NCBI RefSeq assembly: GCF_002013375.1
Contig: NZ_MAEW01000010.1
Coordinates: 186,001-250,000 of the forward strand
Direction of reading: 5' to 3'
DNA length: 64,000 nucleotides
Source: Mycobacterium sp. D16Q13
GTDB lineage: Bacteria; Actinomycetota; Actinomycetes; Mycobacteriales; Mycobacteriaceae
Positions 41,847-51,289 of the stretch are shown piece by piece. Numbering within the stretch: position 1 is the stretch's first letter; each line of letters begins with the position of its first letter. The translations under genes were made by a program, and so were the position numbers. The notes under the pieces were generated by a model. It did not search any database. It was not told the origin of the DNA and was given only the letters and a program-made list of their open reading frames with translations.

Positions 41847-43034
41847 TCACGCTCCACTTCCCCGACTCAGCAGCGCAGCGGTCTCAGTGAGAACCTCGCC
41901 CGGCGTGTGAACGTAGACCCGCATCGCCAGGACTCCACCGTCTGCATGGCCGAGCCACGCGGCGATCATGGTCACCGGAGCTCCTCGCAGGTTCAGCAGC
42001 GACGCGGCCGTGTGCCGGGATGCGTGCAGACGTCGATGCAGAAGGCCCGCATCCTCTAGGCTCTTCTTCCACCACGCGTTCAAGGTTCTCGGCGACAGCG
42101 GCGCACCGAGGTCGTGGCAGAAGACGTAGCCGTCGGTTGGGCCGACCCACTTGTTCCCCGACGCGAGCTGGGTGTGTAGCTGCTCGACGCGAGCACGGCG
42201 GAGGATCGGAACCACGTGCGGCGGGATAGGCAGTGTGCGCGCCGACGAGATGGTCTTCGCGTCGGACTGCTCGACAGTGCCCGCGGCGGTGGCCACCCGG
42301 GTCGCACGCACGGTGAGCGTCGGAGCCTCGGCGTCGAGATCGACTGCAGACCAACGCAGCCCGGCCAGTTCCGCGCGGCGCAGCCCCAGTAGAGCCAAGT
42401 GCACGAATGCCTCACGCCTGCGCGCGTACTCGTCGGCGCCTTCGGCGTGGGCGACGCAGAGTTGCTCCACTTCCTCCTCGGTGAGGCTGTCGTCCACCTT
42501 CATCGCAGGCTCCCCGCTCGGCTTCCGCAGCGGTTCCACAAGAGCGACGACGTTGCGCGCCAACACCCCTTGCGCGTGTAGGTCGGCCCACACGGTCTTC
42601 CACCTGGCCAACATCGGGTTGATGGAGGTGCGCTTCCACACGCCGCGATCCGTGGAACCCGTTCGCAACTCAGTGATTAGCGTCTCGACATCGAGCTTGG
42701 TGATCTTCTGCGCGAGCACGTCACCGTACTTGTCGACCACCGGAGCGAGCGCCGCGCTGTAGGCATCGCCGGTGGTCGGCTTCACCCGTGCCGACTTCGC
42801 GGTGAGCCAGGCTTCGACGGCCTGCCCAACGTTGAGGTCACTCGGCGCGGTGTGCGTGCCTGCGGCCAGCTCGGAGGTCGTCTTCGAGTACCAGTCCTTT
42901 GCCTCATCGACCGTCTTGAACCTGCGCTTCGGCTGTACGCGGGTGCCGTCGGGCGCGACGTAGCTGACGCGCGCCTCGTAGGTCGGGCCGCGCTTGCCTT
43001 CGCAGCGGGTGATGTAACCGGGGAGCCGTGCCAT
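41847..43034 (-). CDS. int: Tyrosine recombinase (integrase)
   Basis: 395 residues. N-terminal arm-binding domain (1-60), core-binding SAM-like domain (about 68-165) and catalytic domain with the tetrad Arg219 (LLGLRRAEL), His337-x-x-Arg340 (HASRH), His363 (LGHADGG) and Tyr374 (VYVHT). All catalytic residues are present. Its start is 153 bases from the 3' end of tRNA-Ser, the standard arrangement for an element integrated by recombination at a tRNA gene. Confidence 0.92.
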   Translation of the reverse strand: MARLPGYITRCEGKRGPTYEARVSYVAPDGTRVQPKRRFKTVDEAKDWYSKTTSELAAGTHTAPSDLNVGQAVEAWLTAKSARVKPTTGDAYSAALAPVVDKYGDVLAQKITKLDVETLITELRTGSTDRGVWKRTSINPMLARWKTVWADLHAQGVLARNVVALVEPLRKPSGEPAMKVDDSLTEEEVEQLCVAHAEGADEYARRREAFVHLALLGLRRAELAGLRWSAVDLDAEAPTLTVRATRVATAAGTVEQSDAKTISSARTLPIPPHVVPILRRARVEQLHTQLASGNKWVGPTDGYVFCHDLGAPLSPRTLNAWWKKSLEDAGLLHRRLHASRHTAASLLNLRGAPVTMIAAWLGHADGGVLAMRVYVHTPGEVLTETAALLSRGSGA

Positions 43035-43230
43035 GTGTCAATCCCATCGTGCGTTCCGGTAAAGACCCGGTTCGCGGGACGACACGCCGACTCCTCGCCG
43101 CAGGATTCCACGGCGGACGTGTCAAAAAGTGGCAACTTTCAGGGCTGCCCGGCGCCTAGCCTGACGCCGGAAACCCCTCCTGAACAGCGGTGGCGGAGGG
43201 ATTTGAACCCCCGGACGGTGTTAGCCGTCT
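43035..43230. other. Inferred attachment site (right end of the island)
   Basis: The element boundary should lie at the 3' part of the tRNA-Ser gene (43188-about 43230), next to the integrase gene. I found no second copy of this tRNA sequence elsewhere in the window, so the left attachment site is not located. Confidence 0.5.
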
Positions 43231-43274
43231 CTCGCTTTCAAGGCGAGTGCATTAGGCCGCTCTGCCACGCCACC
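43188..43274 (-). tRNA. tRNA-Ser (anticodon UGA)
   Basis: 87 bases, with acceptor arms GGTGGCG and CGCCACC plus discriminator G, a TTCAAAT T-loop, a long variable arm of class II and anticodon TGA (complement of 43238-43240) in a CTTGAAA loop. CCA is not encoded. It is the likely integration target of the left-hand island. Confidence 0.95.
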
Positions 43275-43305
43275 GTCGGCAAGCCTAGCGGCTCCGCTCT
43301 AGGGA

Positions 43306-43815
43306 TCACTCGCCACCGCGACCGTCGGCGTCCCTAAGTGCGTCCTCGGCGCCCTCACCCACCCGCCGGAAGCTCTCCGCGATGGCGGCCTGCTGCGCCC
43401 GGGTCAGCCGAGCCAGATAGTGCTCACGCACACATTCGGCGTAGGTGGACATCGCCGCCTCGCCGAGGGTGCGGCCCTGCTCGGTGAGCGCCGCCAGCAC
43501 CGCCCTGCGGTCCTGCGGCATCGACCCGCGCTTTACCAGACCCTGGTCCTCCAGACGGCGCACTTGATGCGTGATCCGGCTGCGCGAGGCCAGCAGGCTG
43601 GTAGCGATATCCCCCATCCGGCAGCTACCGTTAGCTGATCGCAACAACTGTTGCAGCACCTGGAAGTCGGTCAACGAAATACCGTGCGATGCAACCATTT
43701 TCCGGTTCAACAAGAAGTACAACCGATTAGTTGCCACCCAAAAGTTTTGCCACGAACGAAATTCGGCGAGGTCAAGTCCTGGGACTTCACTCTCCGAACG
43801 TGTACTCATACACAA
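43306..43815 (-). CDS. MarR-family transcriptional regulator
   Basis: 169 residues. Helical dimer ends with a central winged helix: SLTDFQVLQQLLRSANGSCR, MGDIATSLLASRSRITHQVR (recognition helix), RLEDQGLVKRGSMPQDRRAV and LAALTEQGRTL, the MarR signature with D-x-R at the wing. Likely represses a nearby gene, perhaps the divergent oxidoreductase, in response to an aromatic ligand. First core gene right of the island. Confidence 0.85.
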   Translation of the reverse strand: MCMSTRSESEVPGLDLAEFRSWQNFWVATNRLYFLLNRKMVASHGISLTDFQVLQQLLRSANGSCRMGDIATSLLASRSRITHQVRRLEDQGLVKRGSMPQDRRAVLAALTEQGRTLGEAAMSTYAECVREHYLARLTRAQQAAIAESFRRVGEGAEDALRDADGRGGE

Positions 43816-43914
43816 TCCCCCCTTCCGCCGACCAAGCTACGGCCCCGACCGCGCCTCCATACGCAGCGTCTGATAACCCGGTGACCACCCATAGCTCGGC
43901 ATAGTCTGGATGTC

Positions 43915-44901
43915 ATGCACGCTATCACCGTTGACCAGCCAGGCGGGCCAGAAGCGCTGTGCTGGACCGAAGTTGCCGACCCAACTCCAGGACCAGGCGA
44001 AATACTGATCGATGTGACCGCGGCCGCAGTTAACCGGGCCGATCTGCTACAACGACAGGGCCTGTACCCGATGCCGCCCGGCGCGAGCCACATACTCGGC
44101 CTCGAATGCTCCGGAACCATTGGCCAGGTTGGCGCGAATGTCACAGAATGGACTGTGGGACAACATGTCTGTGCGCTGCTATCCGGCGGTGGGTACGCCG
44201 AGAAAGTGGTCGTACCCGCCGGCCAGTTACTGCCCATTCCGTCGAATGTGGATCTTGACGTCGCGGCCGCACTACCCGAAGTCGCGTGCACCGTGTGGTC
44301 GAACCTGGTAATGACGGCGAGAATGACTGCCGGACAATCCCTTCTAATTCATGGCGGCTCCAGCGGTATAGGCACCCACGCCATTCAAGTGGCTAAGGCA
44401 CTCGGTGTGCGGGTTGCCGTGACTGCCGGCACACCTGACAAACTCGATGCCTGCGGCGATCTAGGTGCTGACCTGACCATCAACTACCGGGACACGGATT
44501 TCGTACAGGCAGTTCACAACTTCACCGACGGCGCCGGCGTCGACCTCATTCTCGACATCATGGGAGCGAAGTACCTGGACCGGAACGTCGATGCTCTCGG
44601 CAACGACGGACACCTCATCATCATCGGTATGCAAGGCGGAGCGGTGGCCGAGTTGAACATCGCCAAGCTGATCACCAAACGCGGCTCTGTCACCGCCACC
44701 ACCCTGCGCGGACGCCCGCTGGACGGGCCGTCCGGCAAGGCCGCCATCGTCGAGTCCGTCACACAGAACCTGTGGCCACTCGTGGAGGCGGGGAAAGTCC
44801 GGCCGGTCGTGGGTGCCGAGATCCCGATAAGTCAGGCCGCCGAGGCGCATCGCCTTCTGGAGCGCGGGGAGGTCGTGGGGAAGGTGCTGCTCACACTCTG
44901 A
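43915..44901 (+). CDS. NAD(P)H-quinone oxidoreductase-like protein (Rv3777 type)
   Basis: 328 residues of the zinc-free medium-chain dehydrogenase family. GPGEILIDVTAAAVNRADLL and HILGLECSGTIGQVG form the catalytic-domain start; LLIHGGSSGIGTHAIQVAKA is the NADPH-binding loop (GGSSGIG), and GRPLDGPSGKAAIVES and GEVVGKVLLTL the end. No structural zinc Cys cluster. Probably reduces quinones or enals. Position matches Rv3777, next to the aminotransferase-fold gene. Confidence 0.85.
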   Translation: MHAITVDQPGGPEALCWTEVADPTPGPGEILIDVTAAAVNRADLLQRQGLYPMPPGASHILGLECSGTIGQVGANVTEWTVGQHVCALLSGGGYAEKVVVPAGQLLPIPSNVDLDVAAALPEVACTVWSNLVMTARMTAGQSLLIHGGSSGIGTHAIQVAKALGVRVAVTAGTPDKLDACGDLGADLTINYRDTDFVQAVHNFTDGAGVDLILDIMGAKYLDRNVDALGNDGHLIIIGMQGGAVAELNIAKLITKRGSVTATTLRGRPLDGPSGKAAIVESVTQNLWPLVEAGKVRPVVGAEIPISQAAEAHRLLERGEVVGKVLLTL

Positions 44902-44925
44902 GCCGTCGAGGCAAGGCCACAGCGA

Positions 44926-46122
44926 TCAGCCCAGCGAGGCGACCGCACGCACCAGCTGGTCAACCTCAGCAGCCGTCGAATAGTGCCCCAAGCCAACCGT
45001 TATCGCGCCGCCGATCTCGTTCACGCCGATGGCGTCGAGCACCCGCGAACTGGTGTTGGCGATCGCGCACACCCCGTTGTCCGCCAGGCGCTGCACCACC
45101 CGGTCAGCCGGAATCCCGATCACGGTGAAACTGAGCGCGGGAATCCGGTCCTCGGGAGCACCGATGACCATGACGCGCGGCAGCGTGCGCAGCGCGCTCA
45201 CCAGATACCTGAACAACCAATCCAGATACGCACCCGCGGAGTTCAGCGACGTCAGCAGCCGCTCACGCCGGGTACCCGAGGCGGACTCGTCCAAACCGGC
45301 CAGGTACTCCACGCTTGCGACAAGGCCGGCCAACATCGCGAACTGATGCCCGCCGAGCTCCAGGCGAGCGGGCCCACTCGCCAATGGGTTGAGCGAAATC
45401 GAACTGATCGAATCCAAAAGGGCAGGATCCCGGAAGACCAACGCGCCCACCGGCGGTCCACCCCATGCCGTCGCGTTGAAGGCGACAACATCGGCGTCCA
45501 GATCCTCGATATCGAAGGCGCGATAGGGCACCAGGCTCGAACAGTCCATCACCACGAGACCACCGACCGCGTGCGCCAGCTTGGTGGCCTGTTGCAGATC
45601 CGGCACCGTGCCCAGGGTCGACGAAGCAGCCGTCACCGCCACCAGCCGGGTCGGCTTGGTAATCAACGACTCCCATTGCCAGGACGGCAGATCACCGGAC
45701 TCGATGTCGACCTCGGCCCATTTGACCTTGGCTCCGTACCGGTTGGCCGAACGCAGCCACGGCTGCACATTGGCCTCTTCGTCGAGCCGGGACACCACCA
45801 GCTCATAGCCGAGCCCCGCCTTGGACGAGGACCCCTCCGCCAGAGAGTTGAGCAGGACGGCGCGGTCGCTGCCCAGCACCACCCCGCGCGCGTCGGCCCC
45901 CACCAGGTCGGCCGCCGCGTGCCGGGCGGCCTCCAGAACGGCGGCACTGCGCCGGGCGCTGGGGTGCGGCCCCCGCGTGTCGGAAAAGGATCCGCGGAAC
46001 GCTGTGGATACAGTCGTAGCAACCGCATCGGGGATGAGCATCCCGGCTTGGGTATCGAAATGTACCCACCCGTCGCCGAGAGACGGGTGCAAACCACGCA
46101 CCCGGGCGACGTCATAAGCCAT
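44926..46122 (-). CDS. Class-V aminotransferase-fold protein lacking the PLP lysine (Rv3778c type)
   Basis: 398 residues from ATG 46122. It has the cysteine-desulfurase/class V fold ([80 protein letters not shown]). Where the Schiff-base Lys is expected after the VVAF strand the sequence is [15 protein letters not shown], with no Lys, so PLP chemistry is doubtful. Colinear with Rv3778c. Its role is unknown; the downstream neighbour is the oxidoreductase, convergent. GTG 46131 is an alternative start. Confidence 0.8.
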   Translation of the reverse strand: MAYDVARVRGLHPSLGDGWVHFDTQAGMLIPDAVATTVSTAFRGSFSDTRGPHPSARRSAAVLEAARHAAADLVGADARGVVLGSDRAVLLNSLAEGSSSKAGLGYELVVSRLDEEANVQPWLRSANRYGAKVKWAEVDIESGDLPSWQWESLITKPTRLVAVTAASSTLGTVPDLQQATKLAHAVGGLVVMDCSSLVPYRAFDIEDLDADVVAFNATAWGGPPVGALVFRDPALLDSISSISLNPLASGPARLELGGHQFAMLAGLVASVEYLAGLDESASGTRRERLLTSLNSAGAYLDWLFRYLVSALRTLPRVMVIGAPEDRIPALSFTVIGIPADRVVQRLADNGVCAIANTSSRVLDAIGVNEIGGAITVGLGHYSTAAEVDQLVRAVASLG

Positions 46123-46219
46123 GCCAGACACCTTAGATGCTCACTACAGGTCACGGCGCTGAACCCGTCGTTGCACCACGCCCCGACGGACGACGGTCCA
46201 CGGCGCCGTCTCGTGTAGT

Positions 46220-46225
46220 CATACT
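46220..46225 (+). promoter_or_regulatory. -10 element (CATACT) of a probable leaderless transcript
   Basis: CATACT lies seven bases before ATG 46232 with no ribosome-binding site between, the spacing expected when transcription starts at or near the A of the start codon. It would drive the operon that runs through bpa, wzt, glfT1 and wzm. Confidence 0.5.
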
Positions 46226-46231
46226 AGAGCA

Positions 46232-48208
46232 ATGTCGTTCGCTTTCGGGGTGGCTACGGCACTGCTGTTGCTGTTCATCCCAGGCTGGCTGATTGGCCGA
46301 GCCTTCGGGCTACCAACGCATTCGGCCGCCCTCACCGCACCTGCATTGACCTATGGGCTAGTTGGGCTGTGCATCGTCACCTTCGGCTCAATCGGCATAC
46401 CGTGGAACTCAGTTTCCGCCGGGTTTGCGCTACTCGGCGCGATCGTCATCGCGCGGCTGATCTGGCGCCGACTGCGGCCGAAAGAGCACGCCGAACAATT
46501 CCCGTCAGAAAATCGTGTGGCGCTTATCGCGGTCGCGTTCGGCATCGCGATCGGGACCGCGCTCATCTTCTATGCGTTCCTGCGCGGGCTGACCAACTGG
46601 CAATCGATCCCGAGCACCTGGGACTCGATGTGGCACGGAAACACCATCCGCTACATCCTCGACACCGGGCAAGCATCATCGACCCGGATGGGTGACCTCC
46701 GCAACGTCGAGACGCATGCCACCCTGTACTACCCATCGGCCTTCCACGGGCTGGCCGCGGTGCTCTGCCAACTGACCGGTGCCGCTCCCACCACCAGCTA
46801 CACGCTGTACGCGGTGGCCGGGTCGCTGCTCTTCCCGCTCAGCGCGGCGGCGCTGACCTGGCAGATGTTGCGCGGGCGTACCAGCCGCACCTTCCAGGCC
46901 GGTTCCGCGGCCACCGCCGCCGCACTCGCGGCGTCGTTCACGGCGCTGCCCTATGTGGAGTTCTACGTCGCGGCCGTCCCGAACCTGGTGTCCTTCGCTC
47001 TGGTGGGCCCCGCCGTGATCGCCATCACGAGCGTGGTCGCCGACCGCAGCCGCATACCTGCGGCCGTCCTGGCGTTCGTGGGGATCGCCTCGGTACACAC
47101 CTCCGGCGCCATTGTGGCGGTGGTCTTCGTGGGAGCCTGGTGGCTCCTCGCACCGTTATCCCGGCGCCGGCGCAAGGAACAAAAAGTAAAGCCCCGCTTG
47201 GGAAGTGGCTTCGTTCCGTTGGCCATCGCCGGCCTCGCTTCGCTGGTGCTGCTCTACCCGCAACTGCGCACGCTGCTGCAGCTGTCCGAGATCATCGCCG
47301 GGCACCAGTTCGCCACACCGTGGGGCAAGAAGCGCGCGCTGCTGGACGCCCTCACACAGCACACCCGGCACCTTGCCGACTACCCCGTGCAGTCCGCACT
47401 GCTCTGGCTCGCCCTTCTCGGCGCGGTTGTGCTGATCGTGAAGCGGGTGTACTGGCCGATCGCTGTCTGGCTGCTGCTCATCGTTGCGATTGTCCACTCC
47501 TCCAGGCCCTTTGGCGGTTTCATCGGCCATGCGGTGGCCCTGTTCTCCGATGCGTTCTACAGCGACCCGCGCCGGTTATCGGCCATCGTGTGCCTGCTGC
47601 TGGCCCCGGCCGCCGGGATCGGTCTGTTCACGCTGGCCTACGGCGTGCTGACGAGGGTGCGCGGGGAGCGCACGCGAAAGTGGTCGCTGGTCGCCACGGC
47701 GATCGTGCTGGCCGGAATCTGCAGTTTCTCCGCACGGCACTACTTCCTGCCGCACAAGTACCTCGTCGGCGCCAAATACGACCAGGTGATGGTGGGCCCC
47801 AAGAAGCTCGACGCCTTCGCGTACCTGGCGACCCTGCCCGGCGCCAAGGACACCACTATCGGCGATGGAAACGTGGACGGCTCGGGCTGGATGTACGCGG
47901 TGGCGGGGCTGCATCCGCTGTGGACGCACTACGACTTCCCTCAGCAGCAAGGCCCGGGCTATCACCGGTACATCTTCTGGGCCTACGCCGACGATGCCGA
48001 TACCGACCGGCGCGTGACCGAGGCCGTGCACGCGCTGAACATTCGCTATGTCATGACCAGTACTCCCGTGGTCCAGGGGTTCAAGGTTCCCGACGGACTA
48101 AGGTCGTTGGACAGATCCCGATCATGGAGAAAGCTGTACGACAGCGGCGCCGCCCAGATCTACGAATGGGTCGGCGACCAGAAAACACAGGCGGAAGGTG
48201 ACAGATGA
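46232..48208 (+). CDS. GT-C-type polytopic membrane glycosyltransferase (Rv3779 type)
   Basis: 658 residues with about 12 membrane helices and a C-terminal outside domain (KYLVGAKYDQVMVGPKKLDA.. to AQIYEWVGDQK). The long first loop (SIPSTWDSMWHGNTIRYILD) carries Asp residues placed as the GT-C catalytic loop. Colinear with Rv3779, which in M. tuberculosis is reported to transfer galactosamine from a polyprenyl-phosphate donor to arabinogalactan; whether this organism makes that substituent is not known. It overlaps bpa by 4 bases (ATGA). Confidence 0.8.
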   Translation: MSFAFGVATALLLLFIPGWLIGRAFGLPTHSAALTAPALTYGLVGLCIVTFGSIGIPWNSVSAGFALLGAIVIARLIWRRLRPKEHAEQFPSENRVALIAVAFGIAIGTALIFYAFLRGLTNWQSIPSTWDSMWHGNTIRYILDTGQASSTRMGDLRNVETHATLYYPSAFHGLAAVLCQLTGAAPTTSYTLYAVAGSLLFPLSAAALTWQMLRGRTSRTFQAGSAATAAALAASFTALPYVEFYVAAVPNLVSFALVGPAVIAITSVVADRSRIPAAVLAFVGIASVHTSGAIVAVVFVGAWWLLAPLSRRRRKEQKVKPRLGSGFVPLAIAGLASLVLLYPQLRTLLQLSEIIAGHQFATPWGKKRALLDALTQHTRHLADYPVQSALLWLALLGAVVLIVKRVYWPIAVWLLLIVAIVHSSRPFGGFIGHAVALFSDAFYSDPRRLSAIVCLLLAPAAGIGLFTLAYGVLTRVRGERTRKWSLVATAIVLAGICSFSARHYFLPHKYLVGAKYDQVMVGPKKLDAFAYLATLPGAKDTTIGDGNVDGSGWMYAVAGLHPLWTHYDFPQQQGPGYHRYIFWAYADDADTDRRVTEAVHALNIRYVMTSTPVVQGFKVPDGLRSLDRSRSWRKLYDSGAAQIYEWVGDQKTQAEGDR

Positions 48209-48732
48209 CCCATCCCGGTCAGGACGATGACGACGACCAGGTGATCATCCTGGGCGCCGACGATTCCGACAAGGGTGCCGACGGCGCGGACGACGACCCG
48301 TCCATCACGGATCTCGTCGAGCAGCCCGCCAAGGTGATGCGCATCGGCACGATGATCAAGCAACTCCTCGAGGAGGTGCGCGCGGCTCCCCTCGACGAAC
48401 CCAGTCGATCCCGGCTGCGCGAAATCCATGCCGCCTCCATCCGGGAGCTGGAAGAAGGGCTGGCACCCGAGCTCCGCGAAGAGCTGGAGCGTCTGACCCT
48501 GCCCTTCGTCGAGGACACCATTCCGTCCGATGCCGAGCTGCGTATCGCGCAGGCACAGTTGGTCGGCTGGCTGGAGGGCTTGTTCCACGGCATCCAGACT
48601 GCGCTCTTCGCTCAGCAGATGGCGGCACGCGCGCAGCTTCAGCAGATGCGTCAAGGTGGTCAAGGTGTTCTGCCGCCGGGGCTTTCCGTACCCGCGCAGG
48701 GCGGCGGCAGCGGCACCGGTCAGTATCTGTAA
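48205..48732 (+). CDS. bpa: Bacterial proteasome activator Bpa/PafE (Rv3780 type)
   Basis: 175 residues: acidic disordered N-terminus (to about 45), four-helix core (PAKVMRIGTMIKQLLEEVRA, SRLREIHAASIRELEEGLAP, ELRIAQAQLVGWLEGLFHGI, MAARAQLQQMRQGGQGV) and a C-terminal GQYL. That motif docks into the 20S proteasome and opens its gate, as described for Bpa of mycobacteria. The gene is the second of the galactan-export operon by position, but the function is unrelated. Confidence 0.92.
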   Translation: MTHPGQDDDDDQVIILGADDSDKGADGADDDPSITDLVEQPAKVMRIGTMIKQLLEEVRAAPLDEPSRSRLREIHAASIRELEEGLAPELREELERLTLPFVEDTIPSDAELRIAQAQLVGWLEGLFHGIQTALFAQQMAARAQLQQMRQGGQGVLPPGLSVPAQGGGSGTGQYL

Positions 48733-48734
48733 CC

Positions 48735-49523
48735 GTGGTCAGTATCCAGACCCACGAAGCGTGGGTGGAGTTCCCGATTTTCGACGCCAAGTCACGCTCT
48801 CTGAAGAAGGCGTTCCTCGGCAAGGCGGGCGGCGCGATTGGCCGCAACGAGTCGAACGTGGTGGTCATCGAGGCCCTGCGGGACATCACGCTGTCCCTCA
48901 AGGAGGGCGACCGGATCGGGCTTGTCGGCCACAACGGTGCGGGCAAATCGACTCTGCTGCGGCTGCTTTCGGGAATCTACGAACCCACCCGGGGCAGCTC
49001 GTCCATCCAGGGCAGGGTCGCGCCGGTGTTCGACCTGGGTGTGGGCATGGATCCGGAGATCTCCGGATACGAGAACATCATCATCCGCGGCATGTTCCTG
49101 GGGCAGACCCGTCAGCAGATGCAGGACAAGGTCGACGAGATTGCCGATTTCACCGAGCTGGGCGAGTACCTCTCCATGCCGCTGCGCACGTACTCCACCG
49201 GCATGCGCGTGCGTCTGGCCATGGGCGTCGTCACCAGCATCGACCCGGAGATCCTGCTGCTCGACGAGGGCATCGGTGCGGTCGATGCCGAGTTCATGAA
49301 GAAGGCGCGAGTTCGGTTGCAGCAGTTGGTGGAACGCTCCGGCATGCTCGTGTTCGCCAGCCATTCCAACGAGTTCCTGGCCCGTCTGTGCAACACGGCG
49401 ATGTGGATCGACCACGGCACGATCAAGATGAGCGGCGGTATCGAGGACGTGGTCCGCGCCTATGAAGGCAACGAGGCGGGCGATCACGTCGCCCAGATCC
49501 TCGCCGAAGACCGCCATGAATGA
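48735..49523 (+). CDS. wzt: Galactan ABC exporter, ATP-binding subunit Wzt (Rv3781 type)
   Basis: 262 residues from GTG 48735. Walker A GHNGAGKST (65-73), Q-loop region VAPVFDLGVG, signature YSTGMRVRLAMG (153-164), Walker B EILLLDEGIG (172-181) and a switch His in FASHSNEF. It belongs to the polysaccharide/LPS O-antigen exporter class, and no C-terminal carbohydrate-binding domain is present. Colinear with Rv3781, which with Rv3783 exports the lipid-linked galactan precursor. It overlaps glfT1 by 8 bases. Confidence 0.9.
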   Translation: MVSIQTHEAWVEFPIFDAKSRSLKKAFLGKAGGAIGRNESNVVVIEALRDITLSLKEGDRIGLVGHNGAGKSTLLRLLSGIYEPTRGSSSIQGRVAPVFDLGVGMDPEISGYENIIIRGMFLGQTRQQMQDKVDEIADFTELGEYLSMPLRTYSTGMRVRLAMGVVTSIDPEILLLDEGIGAVDAEFMKKARVRLQQLVERSGMLVFASHSNEFLARLCNTAMWIDHGTIKMSGGIEDVVRAYEGNEAGDHVAQILAEDRHE

Positions 49524-50457
49524 CACGACCAGCGGTGTTGTTGCCGTCGTCGTCACCTATCGGCGGGCCGCGGAGCTGGCCGAGTCGCTGAAGATCGTCA
49601 CGGCACAGACCGTCACGCCGGACCATGTCGTGGTGGTGGACAACGACAACGACCCTGCGGTCAAAGCTCTGGTCGATGGTCAACCCATTGCCGCCACATA
49701 CCTGGGCTCTCGCCGAAACCTCGGGGGTGCAGGAGGATTCGCGCTCGGCATACTCCACGCCCTCACTCTCGGCGCCGACTGGGTATGGCTGGCTGACGAC
49801 GACGGCCGCCCCGGTGGCACCGATGTGCTGGAGACGCTGTTGGCCTGCGCCCGCAAGCATCGCCTCGCCGAGGTGTCGCCGATGGTGTGCGATATCGACG
49901 ATCCCGGCCGGCTGGCGTTTCCACTGCGACGCGGGCTCGTGTGGCGGCGACGGGTCGAGGAGCTGCGCACCGAAGCCGGTCAAGATCTGCTGCCCGGCAT
50001 CGCCTCGCTGTTCAATGGCGCGCTCTTCCGTGCCGAAACCCTGGAGGCCGTGGGCGTTCCTGACCTACGACTGTTCGTGCGCGGCGACGAGGTGGACGTA
50101 CATCGGCGGCTCGTGCGTTCGGGCCTGCCGTTCGGGACCTGTTTGGATGCCACGTATCTGCACCCCAACGGTGCAGCCGAGTTCAAACCGATTCTGGGCG
50201 GGCGCATGCACACCCAGTACCCGGACGATGCCACTAAGCGGTACTTCACCTACCGCAACCGTGGCTACCTGATGTCCCAGCCAGGCATGCGCAAGTTGCT
50301 CCCCCAGGAATGGGTGCGCTTCGGCTGGTACTTCCTGATAACCCGACGCGACTTGCCCGGCCTACGCGACTGGATTGCTTTGCGGCGCTTAGGCAGACGC
50401 GAGCAGTTCGACAGACCGGGTAACCCAACTCCTTCGGTACAGGAGACTGAGAAATGA
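49516..50457 (+). CDS. glfT1: Galactofuranosyltransferase GlfT1 (Rv3782 type)
   Basis: 313 residues. GT2 fold: VVAVVVTYRRAAELAES at the N-terminus, VVVVDNDNDP, RNLGGAGGFALGI and WLADDDGRP with Asp-rich site at 94-96, then RGDEVDVHRRLVRSGLPFGT. GlfT1 adds the first galactofuranose residues to the decaprenyl-PP-GlcNAc-Rha acceptor on the cytoplasmic face. Between the exporter genes, as in Rv3781-3783; ATG 49516 lies inside the end of wzt and its TGA overlaps wzm. Confidence 0.92.
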   Translation: MNDTTSGVVAVVVTYRRAAELAESLKIVTAQTVTPDHVVVVDNDNDPAVKALVDGQPIAATYLGSRRNLGGAGGFALGILHALTLGADWVWLADDDGRPGGTDVLETLLACARKHRLAEVSPMVCDIDDPGRLAFPLRRGLVWRRRVEELRTEAGQDLLPGIASLFNGALFRAETLEAVGVPDLRLFVRGDEVDVHRRLVRSGLPFGTCLDATYLHPNGAAEFKPILGGRMHTQYPDDATKRYFTYRNRGYLMSQPGMRKLLPQEWVRFGWYFLITRRDLPGLRDWIALRRLGRREQFDRPGNPTPSVQETEK

Positions 50458-51287
50458 CGGACCAACTGGTGGAGCTATCGTCGGACTCCCGGACTTTCAA
50501 ACGCGCGTGGCGTGATCTGTCCGAAGGCTTCGAGCACCGGCAGCTCTGGTTACAGCTGGGCTGGCAGGACATCAAGCAGCGCTACCGCCGCTCGGTGCTG
50601 GGACCGTTCTGGATCACCATCGCCACCGGCTCGACGGCCCTGGCGATGGGCATCTTGTACTCGCAGCTGTTCAAGATCCCACTCGCCGAGCACTTGCCCT
50701 ACGTGACCATCGGTTTGATCGTCTGGAACCTGTTCAACGCCGCGATCCTGGAGGGGGCGGACGTCTTCGTCGCGAACGAGGGACTGATCAAACAGCTGCC
50801 GACACCGCTCAGCGTGCACGTCTATCGGCTGGTGTGGCGACAGCTGCTGTTGTTCGCCCACAACATCATCATCTTTTTCGTCGTCGTGGCCGTGTATCCG
50901 CCGCACTGGCATATCACCGATCTGAGCTTCATCCCCGCACTGGTATTGATCGCGCTGAATTGCGTATGGGTCTCACTGGTTTTCGGCATCTTGGCTACCC
51001 GCTATCGGGACATCTCCCCGCTGCTGGGCAGCCTGGTGCAGTTGCTGTTCTTCATGACGCCGATCATCTGGAACGAGAACATGCTCAACGAGAAGGTCGG
51101 CAAGCTGGCCACGGTGGTGCAGCTCAACCCATTCGTGCATTTCCTGGCCATCATCCGCGATCCGCTGCTCGGACTCGATCAGCAGTTGCACCACTGGATC
51201 ATCGCGATCGCCATCACCGTCGTCGGTTGGACCGTCGCGATCCTGGTGATGCGCCAGTACCGCGCCCGGGTCCCGTACTGGGTCTAG
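50454..51287 (+). CDS. wzm: Galactan ABC exporter, permease subunit Wzm (Rv3783 type)
   Basis: 277 residues with six membrane helices. The amphipathic N-terminus (FEHRQLWLQLGWQDIKQRYR) and RSVLGPFWI are typical of ABC-2 O-antigen exporter permeases, followed by membrane segments from about 60 (IATGSTALAMGILYSQLF) onwards. Couples with the upstream Wzt to flip lipid-linked galactan for arabinosylation outside. Start overlaps glfT1 (ATGA). Confidence 0.9.
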   Translation: MTDQLVELSSDSRTFKRAWRDLSEGFEHRQLWLQLGWQDIKQRYRRSVLGPFWITIATGSTALAMGILYSQLFKIPLAEHLPYVTIGLIVWNLFNAAILEGADVFVANEGLIKQLPTPLSVHVYRLVWRQLLLFAHNIIIFFVVVAVYPPHWHITDLSFIPALVLIALNCVWVSLVFGILATRYRDISPLLGSLVQLLFFMTPIIWNENMLNEKVGKLATVVQLNPFVHFLAIIRDPLLGLDQQLHHWIIAIAITVVGWTVAILVMRQYRARVPYWV

Positions 51288-51289
51288 TC

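Noticed and set aside
1..43034. Search by eye for a second copy of the tRNA-Ser 3' end, for CRISPR arrays and for insertion-sequence transposases
   Set aside because: No matching att repeat, no regularly spaced repeat-spacer array and no transposase gene were seen.
44983..46218. Plus-strand frame of 411 codons
   Set aside because: Antisense of the aminotransferase-fold gene, rich in Arg/His/Gln without any motif.
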